A DNA stretch of 64,000 bases, from contig NZ_JBDPLH010000001.1 in the NCBI RefSeq assembly GCF_040187885.1, forward strand, positions 1 through 64,000. The letters are read 5' to 3'. The position numbers and the translations under genes are program-made. Source of the stretch: Roseateles_E cavernae. Lineage in GTDB: Bacteria; Pseudomonadota; Gammaproteobacteria; Burkholderiales; Burkholderiaceae_C. The notes below the pieces were generated by a model. That model was not told the origin of the DNA. It worked only from the letters and a program-made list of their open reading frames with translations, and ran no database searches. Shown here piece after piece: positions 50,553 to 60,767 of the stretch (the first letter of the stretch is position 1; the number at the start of each line of letters is the position of its first letter).

Positions 50553-52196
50553 TCAGCCCCGTTTGCGTAAGCCGCTAGACAGGCCGTCGGATTCGGTAGC
50601 ACCCCGATCAAGAGGCTCAGGCACGGGGACACCTGCGGCCTTTGCCATTCGCTCAATTGCCTCGGCTCGGACGCTGCTGATCAGTTTCGGCATGGGGAGC
50701 TTGGAAAGCTTGGCGCGGTAGTAGTCATGAAACTGATACCGGCTGCCAGCAAGCGTCTGACAGGCAGCCGCGGCGTCGCGCAGCACTTCAAACAGATCGA
50801 CCACGCCTGTCGCCACGGACTCCATGAGCCGCTCGTACTCAAGAATGGGCATCACGAAGACTTGGTTCATCGGCAACCGCTGCTGGTCAAGGCCGGCGTC
50901 GGGATTCACGGATCCCGGGCCGCAAATCTCTGCCAGCATTAGGCCGGTGCCGATCAGTAGATCCCGACTGGTCACCACGATCAGGTAGTGCGTGCAGCCG
51001 CCGGCCGCTATCCCTTCCACCGCTTCCGACGCCAGTTGGTGGCTGACCGCATACCCCTGGCTCAGAGCTCGGAGCAGGTGTGGTGTCTGGTCCCGGACAC
51101 CTTTTTCAGTCTCCTGCAGCAGCACGTCCTCGTGGAACAGACCCATCTTGGCTTCGATCAGGACACGGTTGCGGCCCTCAGAGAGGATGACATCCACGGC
51201 CTTGGCCTTCTTATCGTACCGCTCCCAGTACTCGTCCTCGCGCAGCGCCGCAACGCCGGTGGCGCGAGCCAGTTCGACGACATAGTCCTCGAAGACCCGG
51301 CTGAACGGCTGGGTGTAGCGTTCGCCAAACTGGGCCAGGCGCAAATGCACGATCTCGTCGACGCAGCGGTCCACCACGGCCATGTGCCACATGCCCAGGC
51401 TGCCGTCTCGCTTGCGCAGCAACGGGTACCGCTTGAACACCGGGAACTCGTACAGTTCCCTGCTCCGAGTGCCTTTGGCCGGCGGCAGCTTGCGGACATG
51501 GTTCCTCAAGTCAGGTAACGACGGCGCCAGCAGATCGAGGAATGCCTTGACCTGTTTTCCATGCGTGGGCTCGAGCAGCTTCAGCATCGACAGGTCCAGT
51601 GAGCCCGGGCCGCTGGACTTGGCGGCCACGACGATGACGATGCCGAGCATGACGAACTCCATCGGCTCCATGCCCATAACCTCGAAGTACTGCCTGCGGC
51701 AGACATGCCCCTTGGGCAACCGGTCGATCAGCCCGGAGGAGCGGAACAGGCCCCAGACGTCCTCCTGCTGGAACGGCATTTGGCAGTGCAGGATCTGACG
51801 CATCATGAGCATGGCGTTGATCTCGCTCGTCCTAGCCTTGCGCTCGAGGTGGGCTTGCCCGCCGCCTTTCCAGAGTAGGTTGCGCAGCTCGTCGAGGTGT
51901 GCGGACGGCAGCTTCGGGCCAACCCGCAGGGGAGCTTTGTCCTGTAAAGCCCATTTTGCGATCAGCATTAACAGCCAGGGAAACTGGCCAAGCGCGTCTT
52001 GCCGGTTCGCTGGCGCATTGCGGAGGACTTCAATCACCGCGTCGACAACCGATGCTGCGCTGAACTTGCGCAGGTGCGCCAGCACGGTCTCCAGGACATC
52101 TGCCCAGGTCAGTTGCGCCTGCTCCGGATCTTGGGCGTCGGCCGGTTTCTCTGCCTCTGCCCCTACATTGATTTTCAAGCTTTCGACTGAATCCAT
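50553..52196 (-). CDS. Orphan protein with a PD-(D/E)XK nuclease-like motif
   Basis: A 547-residue protein that I cannot assign to a named family. It is helical, with a candidate PD-(D/E)XK nuclease core near residues 300-355: E303 in FEDYV, D335 in AVDVILSEG, then VLIEAK giving E348 and K350. That is the order seen in restriction-type endonucleases. The start MDSVESLKIN has CAGGTG upstream; a longer frame upstream adds an implausible Arg/Ser-rich tail. Codon use looks less GC-biased than in neighbours. It has no partner gene. Confidence 0.65.
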   Translation of the reverse strand: MDSVESLKINVGAEAEKPADAQDPEQAQLTWADVLETVLAHLRKFSAASVVDAVIEVLRNAPANRQDALGQFPWLLMLIAKWALQDKAPLRVGPKLPSAHLDELRNLLWKGGGQAHLERKARTSEINAMLMMRQILHCQMPFQQEDVWGLFRSSGLIDRLPKGHVCRRQYFEVMGMEPMEFVMLGIVIVVAAKSSGPGSLDLSMLKLLEPTHGKQVKAFLDLLAPSLPDLRNHVRKLPPAKGTRSRELYEFPVFKRYPLLRKRDGSLGMWHMAVVDRCVDEIVHLRLAQFGERYTQPFSRVFEDYVVELARATGVAALREDEYWERYDKKAKAVDVILSEGRNRVLIEAKMGLFHEDVLLQETEKGVRDQTPHLLRALSQGYAVSHQLASEAVEGIAAGGCTHYLIVVTSRDLLIGTGLMLAEICGPGSVNPDAGLDQQRLPMNQVFVMPILEYERLMESVATGVVDLFEVLRDAAAACQTLAGSRYQFHDYYRAKLSKLPMPKLISSVRAEAIERMAKAAGVPVPEPLDRGATESDGLSSGLRKRG

Positions 52197-52363
52197 CGGT
52201 GGCACCTGAGATAGTGCGCTTAGCGCGAAGCGGATCACGGGATCGAGACCGCAGCTAAGGGTTGTGGAGCGGCCAGCCATCCTACTAACTCTTCTGTGAC
52301 CGGTCCCGACAGCAGCGGGCAATGGTCATCTGGCGCCGAATGACGGCTCTCAGCCTGAGCCCC

Positions 52364-53133
<770 letters not shown>

Positions 53134-53137
<4 letters not shown>

Positions 53138-53994
53138 AGCTTCCACTCCTCTTGTCGGTTCAGCGTCGGCAGCGGATGGCGCGACGCGCCCAGGCGCGGC
53201 AGGCAGTTCAGCAGGCCTTGCGTGTAAGGGTGCCTGGCCGCCTGCAGCTCGGTGGCGCGCACCTCCTCGACCACCTTGCCGGCATACATCACCAGCACCC
53301 GGTCGCAGAAGCTGGCCACCAGGCGCAGGTCATGCGAGACAAAGATCAGACCCATGCCGCGGTCCTTGACCAGCTTGTCGAGAATGCCCAGCACCTGCAG
53401 CTGCACGGTCACGTCCAGCGCCGAGGTCGGCTCGTCGGCGATCAATAACTGCGGCTCGGCGATCAGCATCATCGCGATCATCGCGCGCTGGCCCATGCCG
53501 CCCGAGACCTCGTGCGGGTAGAGCTTGTAGACGCGCGCGGGGTCATCGATCGCGACATCGGCCAGCGCCCGCAGCACCCGCTGCCGGGCCTCGGACGAGG
53601 ACAGCCCGCGCTGATGGGCTTGCAGGCTCTCGCGGATCTGCTCGCCGATCTTCATCACCGGGTTCAGCGAGTACTTGGGGTCCTGCAAGACCATCGCGAT
53701 ACTGCCGCCGCGCATCGCGCGGCGCTGGGCCGGTGTGGCGCCGAGCAAGTCCTGACCCTTGAAGGCCAGGCGCTTGGCCGTGATGCGGGCCTCGGGCGCG
53801 GTCAGGCCCAGGATGGCACGGCCGGTCTGCGACTTGCCGGAGCCGGATTCACCGACGATGCCCAGCCGCTCGCGACCCAGGCTGAAGCTGACGCCGCGCA
53901 CCGCCTCGAACAGGCCGCCGTCGCGGGTGGGGAAAGCCACGCGCAGATCTTCGACTTCGAGCAGCGGGGTGTTGTTGCTACTGTCGCTCTTCAT
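53134..53994 (-). CDS. Dipeptide/oligopeptide ABC transporter ATPase, DppD/OppD type
   Basis: A 286-residue ATPase. Walker A is GIVGESGSGKSQTGRAIL, with the unusual Gln after GKS. The signature is VSGGMGQRAMIAMML, Walker B LLIADEPTSALDVT, and H-loop VSHDLRLV. The C-terminal RHPYTQGLLNCLPRL motif is typical of OppD/DppD subunits. It starts one base inside the dppC stop (TGATG) and ends overlapping the DppF-type gene. Confidence 0.9.
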
Positions 53995-54995
53995 CACTTG
54001 TTGCTCTTGGGGTCGAGGGTGTCGCGCAGGCCGTCGCCGAGCAGATTGAAGGCCAGGCTGACGATGAAGATGGCCAGACCCGGCCCCGCCGCCACCCACC
54101 ATTGGTCCAGCACATACTGCCGGCCGGCCGCGATCATCGCGCCCCACTCGGGCATCGGCGGCTGCGCGCCCAGGCCCAGGAAACCGAGGCCGGCGGCGGT
54201 CAGGATGATGCCGGCCATGTCCAGCGTGACGCGCACGATCACCGAGGGCAGGCACAGCGGCATGATGTGGCGCAGCACGATGCGGCTGTGCGAGGCGCCG
54301 ACCAGCTGCACCGCGGCGATGTAGTCGGCCTGGCGTATCGTCAGCGTCTCGGCCCGCGCCATGCGCGCATAGGGTGGCCAGGAGGTCAGCGCGATCGCCA
54401 GCACCGCGTTCTCGATGCCGGGGCCCAGCGCCGCGACAAAGGCCAGCGCCAGGATCAGGCGCGGGAAGGCCAGAAAGATGTCGGTGACGCGCATCAGCAC
54501 CGCGTCTATCATGCCGCCCCGGTAGCCAGCCACCGTGCCGACCAACAGACCGATGGGCGCGGCCAGCACGGCCACCAGCACGACGACAAAGAGCGTGATG
54601 CGCGAGCCGTGGATGATGCGCGAGAGGATGTCGCGGCCCTGGTCATCGGTGCCCATCCAGTGCGCGCTCGAGGGCTCCAGCAGCCGGGTCGTGCGCAGAT
54701 CGCCGACGCTGGGGTCATAGGGCGCCAGCTGCTGGGCGAACAGGGCCATCAGCACCAGCAGCGCGACGATGGCCAGGCCCACCAGGGCCAGGCGGTTGCG
54801 CGCAAAAGTGCGCCAGCCGGCATAGGCCCGGCCCAGCGCGGCCTGGCGGCGCGATTCGGGCCGCTCGCTCATCAGCCAGTCATGGAGCCCCTCGGCCGAC
54901 GGGTACGCCGGCCGATCCCCCGAGGGGATGCGGGCCGGCTTGGGGCGGCCCGGCGCTCGGCCCGCCCGTTTTGAACTTTGCTCGTGGTCATTCAT
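53994..54995 (-). CDS. Dipeptide/oligopeptide ABC transporter permease, DppC/OppC type
   Basis: A 333-residue inner-membrane permease. The N-terminus is hydrophilic with Arg/Pro (about 80 residues), then come six membrane helices (ALVGLAIVALLVLMALFA is the first). The EAA loop reads VGASHSRIVLRHIMPLCLPSV. Pairs with the DppB-type permease. The ATG at 54995 is chosen for overlap with the preceding gene (ATGA-type); the longer open frame upstream is a shadow. Confidence 0.88.
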   Translation of the reverse strand: MNDHEQSSKRAGRAPGRPKPARIPSGDRPAYPSAEGLHDWLMSERPESRRQAALGRAYAGWRTFARNRLALVGLAIVALLVLMALFAQQLAPYDPSVGDLRTTRLLEPSSAHWMGTDDQGRDILSRIIHGSRITLFVVVLVAVLAAPIGLLVGTVAGYRGGMIDAVLMRVTDIFLAFPRLILALAFVAALGPGIENAVLAIALTSWPPYARMARAETLTIRQADYIAAVQLVGASHSRIVLRHIMPLCLPSVIVRVTLDMAGIILTAAGLGFLGLGAQPPMPEWGAMIAAGRQYVLDQWWVAAGPGLAIFIVSLAFNLLGDGLRDTLDPKSNK

Positions 54996-56032
54996 CGGAC
55001 GCGTGTCCTCGGGTCCAGCATTCGGTACAGCAGATCGGACAGCAGATTCAGGGCCACGAAGATCGAGCCCACCACCAGGGTGCCGCCCAGCACCGCGTTC
55101 ATATCGGCGTTCTGCAGCGAGTTGGTGATGTACAGGCCCAGGCCCGGCCAGGCGAACACGGTCTCGGTCAGCACCGAGCCCTCCAGCAGGCCGGCATAGG
55201 ACAGCGCGATCACCGTGACCAGGGGCACCATGGCGTTGCGCAGCGCGTGGCGCCAGATGATGCGGGCCTCGCTCAGCCCCTTGGCGCGGGCCGCGATCAC
55301 ATACTCCTGGCTCAGCTCGTTGAGCATGAAGGAGCGCGTCATGCGGCTGATATAGGCCAGCGAGAAATAGCCCAGCAGCGCGCCCGGCAGTATCAGGTGC
55401 GAGAGCGCATTGCGAAAGGCTTCCCACTCACCGGCCATCGCCGTGTCCACCAGCATCAACCCGGTGACCGGCGTGACGCTGTACTCGAAGGCCACATCGA
55501 TGCGCCCCGGCCCCGCCACCCAGTCGAGCTTGGCATAGAACAGCACCAGGGCCATCAGGCCCAGCCAGAAGATGGGCACCGAGTAGCCGACCAGGGCCAT
55601 CACCCGCACGGCCTGGTCGACCAGGCCGCCGCGCCGCACCGCCGCCCAGACGCCCAGCGGCACGCCCAGACCGGCGCCGATGAGGATGCCCACGGTGGCC
55701 AGCTCGAAGGTGGCCGGGAACACCCGCTTGATGTCCTGCAGCACCGGGTTGGAGGTCAGTACCGAGGTGCCCAGATCGCCCTGGGCGACCTTTTGCAGAT
55801 AGAGCCAGAACTGATGCCAGAGCGGCTTGTTCAGGCCCATCTCCTCGCGCACCCGGGCGATCACATGCTCGGGCGCGCGGTCGCCGACCACGGCCAGCAC
55901 CGGGTCCACCGGGATCACCCGGCCGATGAAGAAGGTCACGGCCAAGAGGCCCAGATAGGTCAGCGCGATGACCAGCAGGAATCCGCCCAGGGCGCGCGCC
56001 CTGGGCTTCAGCGCCCGAGCAAATCCCGTCAT
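54992..56032 (-). CDS. Dipeptide/oligopeptide ABC transporter permease, DppB/OppB type
   Basis: A 346-residue inner-membrane permease with six helices. Markers are the first helix (GGFLLVIALTYLGLLAVTFF), the N-terminal LNKPLWHQFWLYL typical of OppB, and the EAA loop ARAKGLSEARIIWRHALRNAM. Its ATG shares a base with the stop of the binding-protein gene (TGATG), and its stop overlaps the next start. Substrate is inferred from the family as di- or oligopeptides. Confidence 0.9.
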   Translation of the reverse strand: MTGFARALKPRARALGGFLLVIALTYLGLLAVTFFIGRVIPVDPVLAVVGDRAPEHVIARVREEMGLNKPLWHQFWLYLQKVAQGDLGTSVLTSNPVLQDIKRVFPATFELATVGILIGAGLGVPLGVWAAVRRGGLVDQAVRVMALVGYSVPIFWLGLMALVLFYAKLDWVAGPGRIDVAFEYSVTPVTGLMLVDTAMAGEWEAFRNALSHLILPGALLGYFSLAYISRMTRSFMLNELSQEYVIAARAKGLSEARIIWRHALRNAMVPLVTVIALSYAGLLEGSVLTETVFAWPGLGLYITNSLQNADMNAVLGGTLVVGSIFVALNLLSDLLYRMLDPRTRVR

Positions 56033-57642
56033 CAGCGCTTGGAGACCTTGAACATGTAGTTGGTGCTGAAGGTCGGGCCCAGCTTCAGGCCGCTGAGATT
56101 GCTGCGGTAGGCCGCCACCTCGGTCTGCTGGAACAGGATCACGAAGGGGCTGGTCTTGCGGAACTCGGCCTGGATGTCCTGGTACATCTTGGCGCGCTTG
56201 GGCGCATCACGCTCCAGCGCGGCGGCATCGCTCTTCTTGGTCAGCTCGGGAATGTCCCAGGCATTGCGCCAGGACAGCGGCTTGGCGGCGGCGCCGTCGC
56301 TGTTGTCGGCATTGCGCGCAAAGGTATCGGCATTGGTGTGCGGGTCCCAGTAGTCGGCGCCCCACTGGCCGATATAGATGTCGTGGCTGCGGGCGCGGTA
56401 CTTGGTCAGCGTCTGCTTGCCGTCGCCGGGGATGATCTCGATGTCGATGCCGGCGCGCTTGGCGGTCTGCTGGAAGCTCTCGGCAATGCCCTGCACCGGC
56501 TGCACGGTGCGCATATCGATGGTGACCTTGAAGCCGTCCGGGTAACCCGCCTTGGCCAAGAGCGCCTTGGCCTTGGCCACATCGAACTTGAAGGGCTTGT
56601 CGGTGCTGGCGCCCAAGAGGCCCACCGGCAGGAAGTTCTGGTGGATCTGGCCGATGTGCTTGACCAGGGTCTCGCCGATGCCGTCGTAGTCCACCAGCAG
56701 CTTCATCGCCTCGCGCACCTCGGGCTTGGCCAGCGCCGGGTTCTTCATATTGAAGCTCATATAGACCACGGTGCCCTTGGGCGCGGCGGTGGTCTTGATG
56801 TCCTTGCTGGCGGCCAGGGCCGTGATGTCCTGCGGCGCCAGATTGCGGGCGATGTCGATATCGCCCTTCTCCAGCAGCAGGCGCTGGGTCGCGGCCTCCT
56901 TCACATGGCGGTAGATCACGCGGGCCAGCGGTGCCTTGGCGCCCAGGCTGTAGTTCTCATTGCGCTCCAGCGCCACGATCTCGTTGGCGCGCCACTCGCG
57001 CAGCTTGTAGGGGCCCGAGCCGGCGTAATTGGTCTTCAGCCAGGCGTAGCCCATATCGCCGTTGGCTTCCTTGCTCAGCACCAGCTTCTTGTCCAGCACC
57101 GATGCCACATCGGCGGTCAGGCAGTTCAGCACCAGCGTGGTCGCGTAGGGCTTGTCGGTCTCTATCGTCAGCGTCAGCGGGCCGGTCTGCTTGATGCGGT
57201 CCTTGACCACGTCCTTCTTCAGACCGAACTGGGTCAGGATGAAGGCCGGCGTCTTGTCCAGCAGCACCGCGCGCTGCAGCGACCAGACCACGTCCTCGGC
57301 GGTCAGCGCATTGCCGGAGGCGAATTTCAGGCCGGGCTTGAGCTCGAAAGTGAAGGTCTTGCCGTCGGCCGAGACGGTCCAGCTCTTGGCCAGGTCGCCG
57401 ATCACCTTGGACGGGTCATTCACATCCAGGCGCAGCAGGCGGTCATAGGTATTGCCGAGGATCTCGCCGGCCGAGAGCTCGAAGGATTCGCCCGGGTCCA
57501 TCGAGATGATGTCGTCGAAGGCGAAGGCCTGAACCAGGGTGTCCTTGGGCGTGGCGGCCGGCGCGATGCCATAGGCCAGGGCCAGGCTGGCGGCCAGCAG
57601 GCCGTGGACGGTGCGGCGGGAGATCTTGGGGCTCATGAGCAT
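56032..57642 (-). CDS. Periplasmic peptide-binding protein of the ABC transporter, DppA/OppA type
   Basis: A 536-residue SBP_bac_5-family protein with a signal peptide (about 1-29, ending APAA). Typical stretches are DPGESFELSAGEILGNTYDRLL in part, ITLTLTIET-like GPLTLTIETDKPYATT, NYAGSGPYKLREW and WGADYWDPHTNADTFARN. It is the first gene of the dppABCDF-like operon. AGGAAA 5 nt before the ATG supports this start. Dipeptides, murein peptides or other small solutes are possible ligands; dppA or oppA cannot be told apart by eye. Confidence 0.88.
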   Translation of the reverse strand: MLMSPKISRRTVHGLLAASLALAYGIAPAATPKDTLVQAFAFDDIISMDPGESFELSAGEILGNTYDRLLRLDVNDPSKVIGDLAKSWTVSADGKTFTFELKPGLKFASGNALTAEDVVWSLQRAVLLDKTPAFILTQFGLKKDVVKDRIKQTGPLTLTIETDKPYATTLVLNCLTADVASVLDKKLVLSKEANGDMGYAWLKTNYAGSGPYKLREWRANEIVALERNENYSLGAKAPLARVIYRHVKEAATQRLLLEKGDIDIARNLAPQDITALAASKDIKTTAAPKGTVVYMSFNMKNPALAKPEVREAMKLLVDYDGIGETLVKHIGQIHQNFLPVGLLGASTDKPFKFDVAKAKALLAKAGYPDGFKVTIDMRTVQPVQGIAESFQQTAKRAGIDIEIIPGDGKQTLTKYRARSHDIYIGQWGADYWDPHTNADTFARNADNSDGAAAKPLSWRNAWDIPELTKKSDAAALERDAPKRAKMYQDIQAEFRKTSPFVILFQQTEVAAYRSNLSGLKLGPTFSTNYMFKVSKR

Positions 57643-57811
57643 CGGGTTTCCTCGACTGATGGCTGCGTTGTGGGGTAGACGAACAGCGCATTCTTGCCCG
57701 CGCTCCGTGCTATCCCGGGTGGTGTAAACCAGTAGCGCCGGCGCCCGCGGCGATAGCGGTTGAAGAGCCGGGCATAGCCGCAGGGCATGGACCGTGCGCA
57801 GCGCGCACAGC

Positions 57812-58822
57812 TCAGCCCGGCAGCTGCCGGGCCAGCGCGCGGCCGCTGAGCCAAGCGCCCTCGACCTTGCCGCCGTTGAGCCAGTCGCCGCACAGGCCCA
57901 GGCCGGCCTCGGCGCGCCAGACGCTGCCCAGGCTCAGGGCCGCCTGCGTGTCGGCATAGCGCCAGCGCTGCGCCGTCCAAGCTCCCGGGGCCGGCGCCGG
58001 CGCCCCCAGCGCGGCAAAGGCCTGCAGCAGCTCGGCCGCCACCGCATCGGCAGGCCAGGCCAGCCGGGCCTCGCTCCACTCGGCCTCGGCATGCAGGAGC
58101 CAGGTCTCGGGGCCGCTGCCGACAGGGCGGCCGGGCTTGCTGCTGTCGCGTGCGAGCCAGCGCAGCGGCCCGCTGTTGACGAAGGCGGCATCGAAGGGCA
58201 GCGCCAACGCCGCCGGGTAGCGCAGCATCAGCGCCCAGCAGCCGCGCATGCGGACGCTGTCGGCCAGCGCGGCCAGTTCTTCCTGGGCGGCGGTTCGCAG
58301 CAGCGCGCCGGCCTGGGGCGCCGGCAGGGCCAGCAGCAGCGCATCGAAGCGCGTCGCCAGCAGGCCCTGCTCGGCGCTGTGCAGGCGCCAGCCCCCGGGC
58401 TCGCGCTGCAGCGCGGTGATGGTGCAGCCGCTGCTGAGCGCCAGCTCGGCGGCCAGCAGCCGGGCCGGCGCCGTCATCCGCGGCAGGCCGACAAAGCGCT
58501 CCAGCCCGGCCTCGCGGCGGTGCCGATCGGCCTCGCCGATGACGCTCAGGCGCGGCGTCCACAGCGCGGCGGCGCCGGCCGCCCGCCAGCGCTGCAGCTC
58601 GGCACGGAAGTCCGGATCTCGGGCGGTGAAGTACTGCGCGCCGTGGTCGCATTGCCAGCCGGCCGCCTCGTCGCGCCGGGTGCTCATGCGCCCGCCGGGG
58701 CCGCGGCTTTTCTCGAACAGCCGCACCCGGTGACCGGCCTGCTGCAAGGCGCCGGCACAGGCCAGGCCGGCGATGCCGGCGCCGATGACGGCCAGCTCAA
58801 GGCGCACTGAGGAAGAGCTCAT
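57812..58822 (-). CDS. Renalase-like FAD-dependent oxidoreductase
   Basis: A 336-residue flavoprotein. The N-terminal Rossmann motif is VIGAGIAGLACAGALQQAGH, followed by VRLFEKSRGPGGRMSTRR with the GGRMSTRR signature of COG3380/renalase-type amine oxidoreductases, and HGAQYFTARD. Near the C-terminus LGLCGDWLNGGKVEGAWLSG closes the FAD site. The ATG at 58822 is placed directly before the FAD motif; upstream frame lacks support. The neighbour SDR gene diverges from it. Confidence 0.88.
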   Translation of the reverse strand: MSSSSVRLELAVIGAGIAGLACAGALQQAGHRVRLFEKSRGPGGRMSTRRDEAAGWQCDHGAQYFTARDPDFRAELQRWRAAGAAALWTPRLSVIGEADRHRREAGLERFVGLPRMTAPARLLAAELALSSGCTITALQREPGGWRLHSAEQGLLATRFDALLLALPAPQAGALLRTAAQEELAALADSVRMRGCWALMLRYPAALALPFDAAFVNSGPLRWLARDSSKPGRPVGSGPETWLLHAEAEWSEARLAWPADAVAAELLQAFAALGAPAPAPGAWTAQRWRYADTQAALSLGSVWRAEAGLGLCGDWLNGGKVEGAWLSGRALARQLPG

Positions 58823-58888
58823 GGCGGCGCATTGTGCCGGCTTGTCCCGGCCGCGGCAGGGCCTGGCCATCTCGGCTAGGCTGCGGCC

Positions 58889-59623
58889 ATGACAGCAGCC
58901 CCGCCTCCAGACCAAGCGCTGCTTGGCAAACTGCCCGACGGCTACCGTGCCCTGGTCATCGGCGCCTCAGGCGCCCTCGGCGCCGCATTTGCACAGGCCT
59001 TGCGGGCCGACCCGCGCTGCGGGCTGTGCGTCGCACTGCACCGCCACTCGGCGCCGCTGGCCATCGATTTCGCCCGACCCGACAGCATCGCCGAGGCGGC
59101 GGCTGCGCTGGCCGACCAAGGCCCCTTCCAGCTGATCATCAACGCGGCCGGTCTGCTGCACGGCGAGGGCTTCATGCCCGAGAAACGCCTGGCCGATCTG
59201 GACCCGGCGCAGATGCTCGCCACCTTCACCGCCAACACCTTCGGGCCGGCCCTGCTGCTGCGCCATTTCACGCCGCTGCTGGACGGCCGGCAGCGCAGCG
59301 TGTTGGCCCTGCTCTCGGCCAAGGTCGGCAGCATCGGCGACAACCGACTGGGCGGCTGGTACAGCTACCGCGCCTCCAAGGCCGCGCTGAATATGCTGGT
59401 CAAGACCGCCGCGATCGAGCTGCGCCGCAGCAAGCCCGACACGCTGATCCTGGCCCTGCATCCGGGCACGGTCAGCTCGGCGCTGTCCGCGCCTTTTCGC
59501 GGTGCCGAGATCGGCCGGCCGGCGGCGCTGGCGGCCGCCCAGATGCTGGCCGTGCTGGACGCCGCCCGCCCCGAAGACAGCGGCGCCTTCCTCAGCTACG
59601 ACGGCAGCACGCTGCCCTGGTGA
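58889..59623 (+). CDS. Short-chain dehydrogenase/reductase
   Basis: A 244-residue NAD(P)-dependent SDR. The cofactor motif is VIGASGALGAAFAQAL, NAAG is in INAAGLLHGE, and the catalytic YxxxK is YSYRASKAALNML, preceded by a Ser-containing LLSAKVGS. The short form resembles C-signal/CsgA-type SDRs. It diverges from the renalase-like gene (66 bp gap) and converges on the isochorismatase fusion. Substrate unknown. Confidence 0.9.
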   Translation: MTAAPPPDQALLGKLPDGYRALVIGASGALGAAFAQALRADPRCGLCVALHRHSAPLAIDFARPDSIAEAAAALADQGPFQLIINAAGLLHGEGFMPEKRLADLDPAQMLATFTANTFGPALLLRHFTPLLDGRQRSVLALLSAKVGSIGDNRLGGWYSYRASKAALNMLVKTAAIELRRSKPDTLILALHPGTVSSALSAPFRGAEIGRPAALAAAQMLAVLDAARPEDSGAFLSYDGSTLPW

Positions 59624-59628
59624 GCGGG

Positions 59629-59645
59629 CCGGGCTTACGGCCCGG
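59629..59645. terminator. Hairpin between convergent SDR and isochorismatase-GNAT genes
   Basis: CCGGGC and GCCCGG form a 6-bp stem with a 5-nt loop in the 24-bp gap between two convergent genes. No T-run follows, so it is only a possible bidirectional terminator. Confidence 0.4.
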
Positions 59646-59647
59646 TG

Positions 59648-60664
59648 CTAGCGGCCGAGCTGCCGGCTGTAGGCGTAGAACACCTCGTCGCGCACCCAGC
59701 CCAGCGACTCATAGACCGATTGCGCGGCCCGGTTGGTCTTGGCCGTCGTCAGGTCCATGCGGGCCTTGCCCTGTTCGAGCGCCAGCCGCTCGGCGGCCTG
59801 CAGCAGCGCCCGGCCCGTGCCCGAGCGGCGCGCCACCGGCGCGACATAGAGGTCGTAGAGCGCATAGATGGGCCGGGCCTCGACCGAGCAGAAGCTCGGG
59901 TAGAGCTGGCAAAAGCCTATGGCCTGCCCCTGGGCATCGCGGGCCAGCAGGATCACCGACTCCTGTTTCTGCAAGCGCTCGCGGATGAAGCCGGTGGCCA
60001 GCGCGAGATCCGGCGCCTGCTCGTAGAACCGGCGGTAGGCGTCGAACAGGGCCGCGACAGGCTCGAGATCGGCCAGCGTGGCGAGTCGGATGCCGCCCGC
60101 ATCGACAAAGTCCTTGCTGCAGGACTGCGCCTCGAAGCTCAGATCGGCGGCGGCCACCGGCGTCACGCGCGGCCCGAAGCTGCCGATGTCGGCCAGCGTG
60201 CGGTTGTGATGGGCGCTGATCTGGGCGGCCGACAGCAGCGGGCCGTCCAAGGTCGAATGGCCGTCGGCCACCAGGCTCACCGGATAGCCCAGGCCCAGCG
60301 CGCGGCGCACCGTGGTGTCGACGCAGAACTCGCTCTGGAAGCCGCAGACCACCAGGCGCTCGACGCCCAGGCGCTGCAGCAAGGCCTGCAACTCGGTGTT
60401 GTGAAAGGAGTCGGTCGCGGTCTTGCCCAGCCGGATATCGCCGGGCTGCACCGCCAGACCGGCGGCCAGCTGCCAGCCTTCGCTGCCATGGTCCAGCGCG
60501 CCGCCGACCGACTGATGCTGAATCAGGATCACCGGCACGCCGGCAGCCCTGGCCTTGGCGCAGACCGTATTGATGCGCTCGATCACGCGGTCGGCGTCGA
60601 AGCAGGCGTAGACGCCATGGCTGAGGGCATGTTGGACATCGATGACGAGGACGGCTTGATTCAT
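59648..60664 (-). CDS. Isochorismatase-family hydrolase fused to a GNAT acetyltransferase
   Basis: A 338-residue two-domain protein. Residues 1-about 165 are a cysteine hydrolase of the isochorismatase family with the triad D9 (AVLVIDVQ), K81 (GKTATD) and C114 (QSEFCVDTT). Residues about 185-338 form a GNAT domain, with YDLYVAPVARRSGTGRALLQ as acetyl-CoA binding motif A. Both halves look intact. The ATG is set by MNQAVLVIDV. The fusion suggests two steps on one compound, such as amide hydrolysis then N-acetylation. Substrate unknown. Confidence 0.85.
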   Translation of the reverse strand: MNQAVLVIDVQHALSHGVYACFDADRVIERINTVCAKARAAGVPVILIQHQSVGGALDHGSEGWQLAAGLAVQPGDIRLGKTATDSFHNTELQALLQRLGVERLVVCGFQSEFCVDTTVRRALGLGYPVSLVADGHSTLDGPLLSAAQISAHHNRTLADIGSFGPRVTPVAAADLSFEAQSCSKDFVDAGGIRLATLADLEPVAALFDAYRRFYEQAPDLALATGFIRERLQKQESVILLARDAQGQAIGFCQLYPSFCSVEARPIYALYDLYVAPVARRSGTGRALLQAAERLALEQGKARMDLTTAKTNRAAQSVYESLGWVRDEVFYAYSRQLGR

Positions 60665-60767
60665 GAGAGCGTGCAAGGTTGAGAAACGAAACGCGGCGAA
60701 CGATAGACGATGTTTCGGCTCGTGACGAGACAAGGCTACGATGCGCGCCCTGCCCTAAGTCCTGCCG

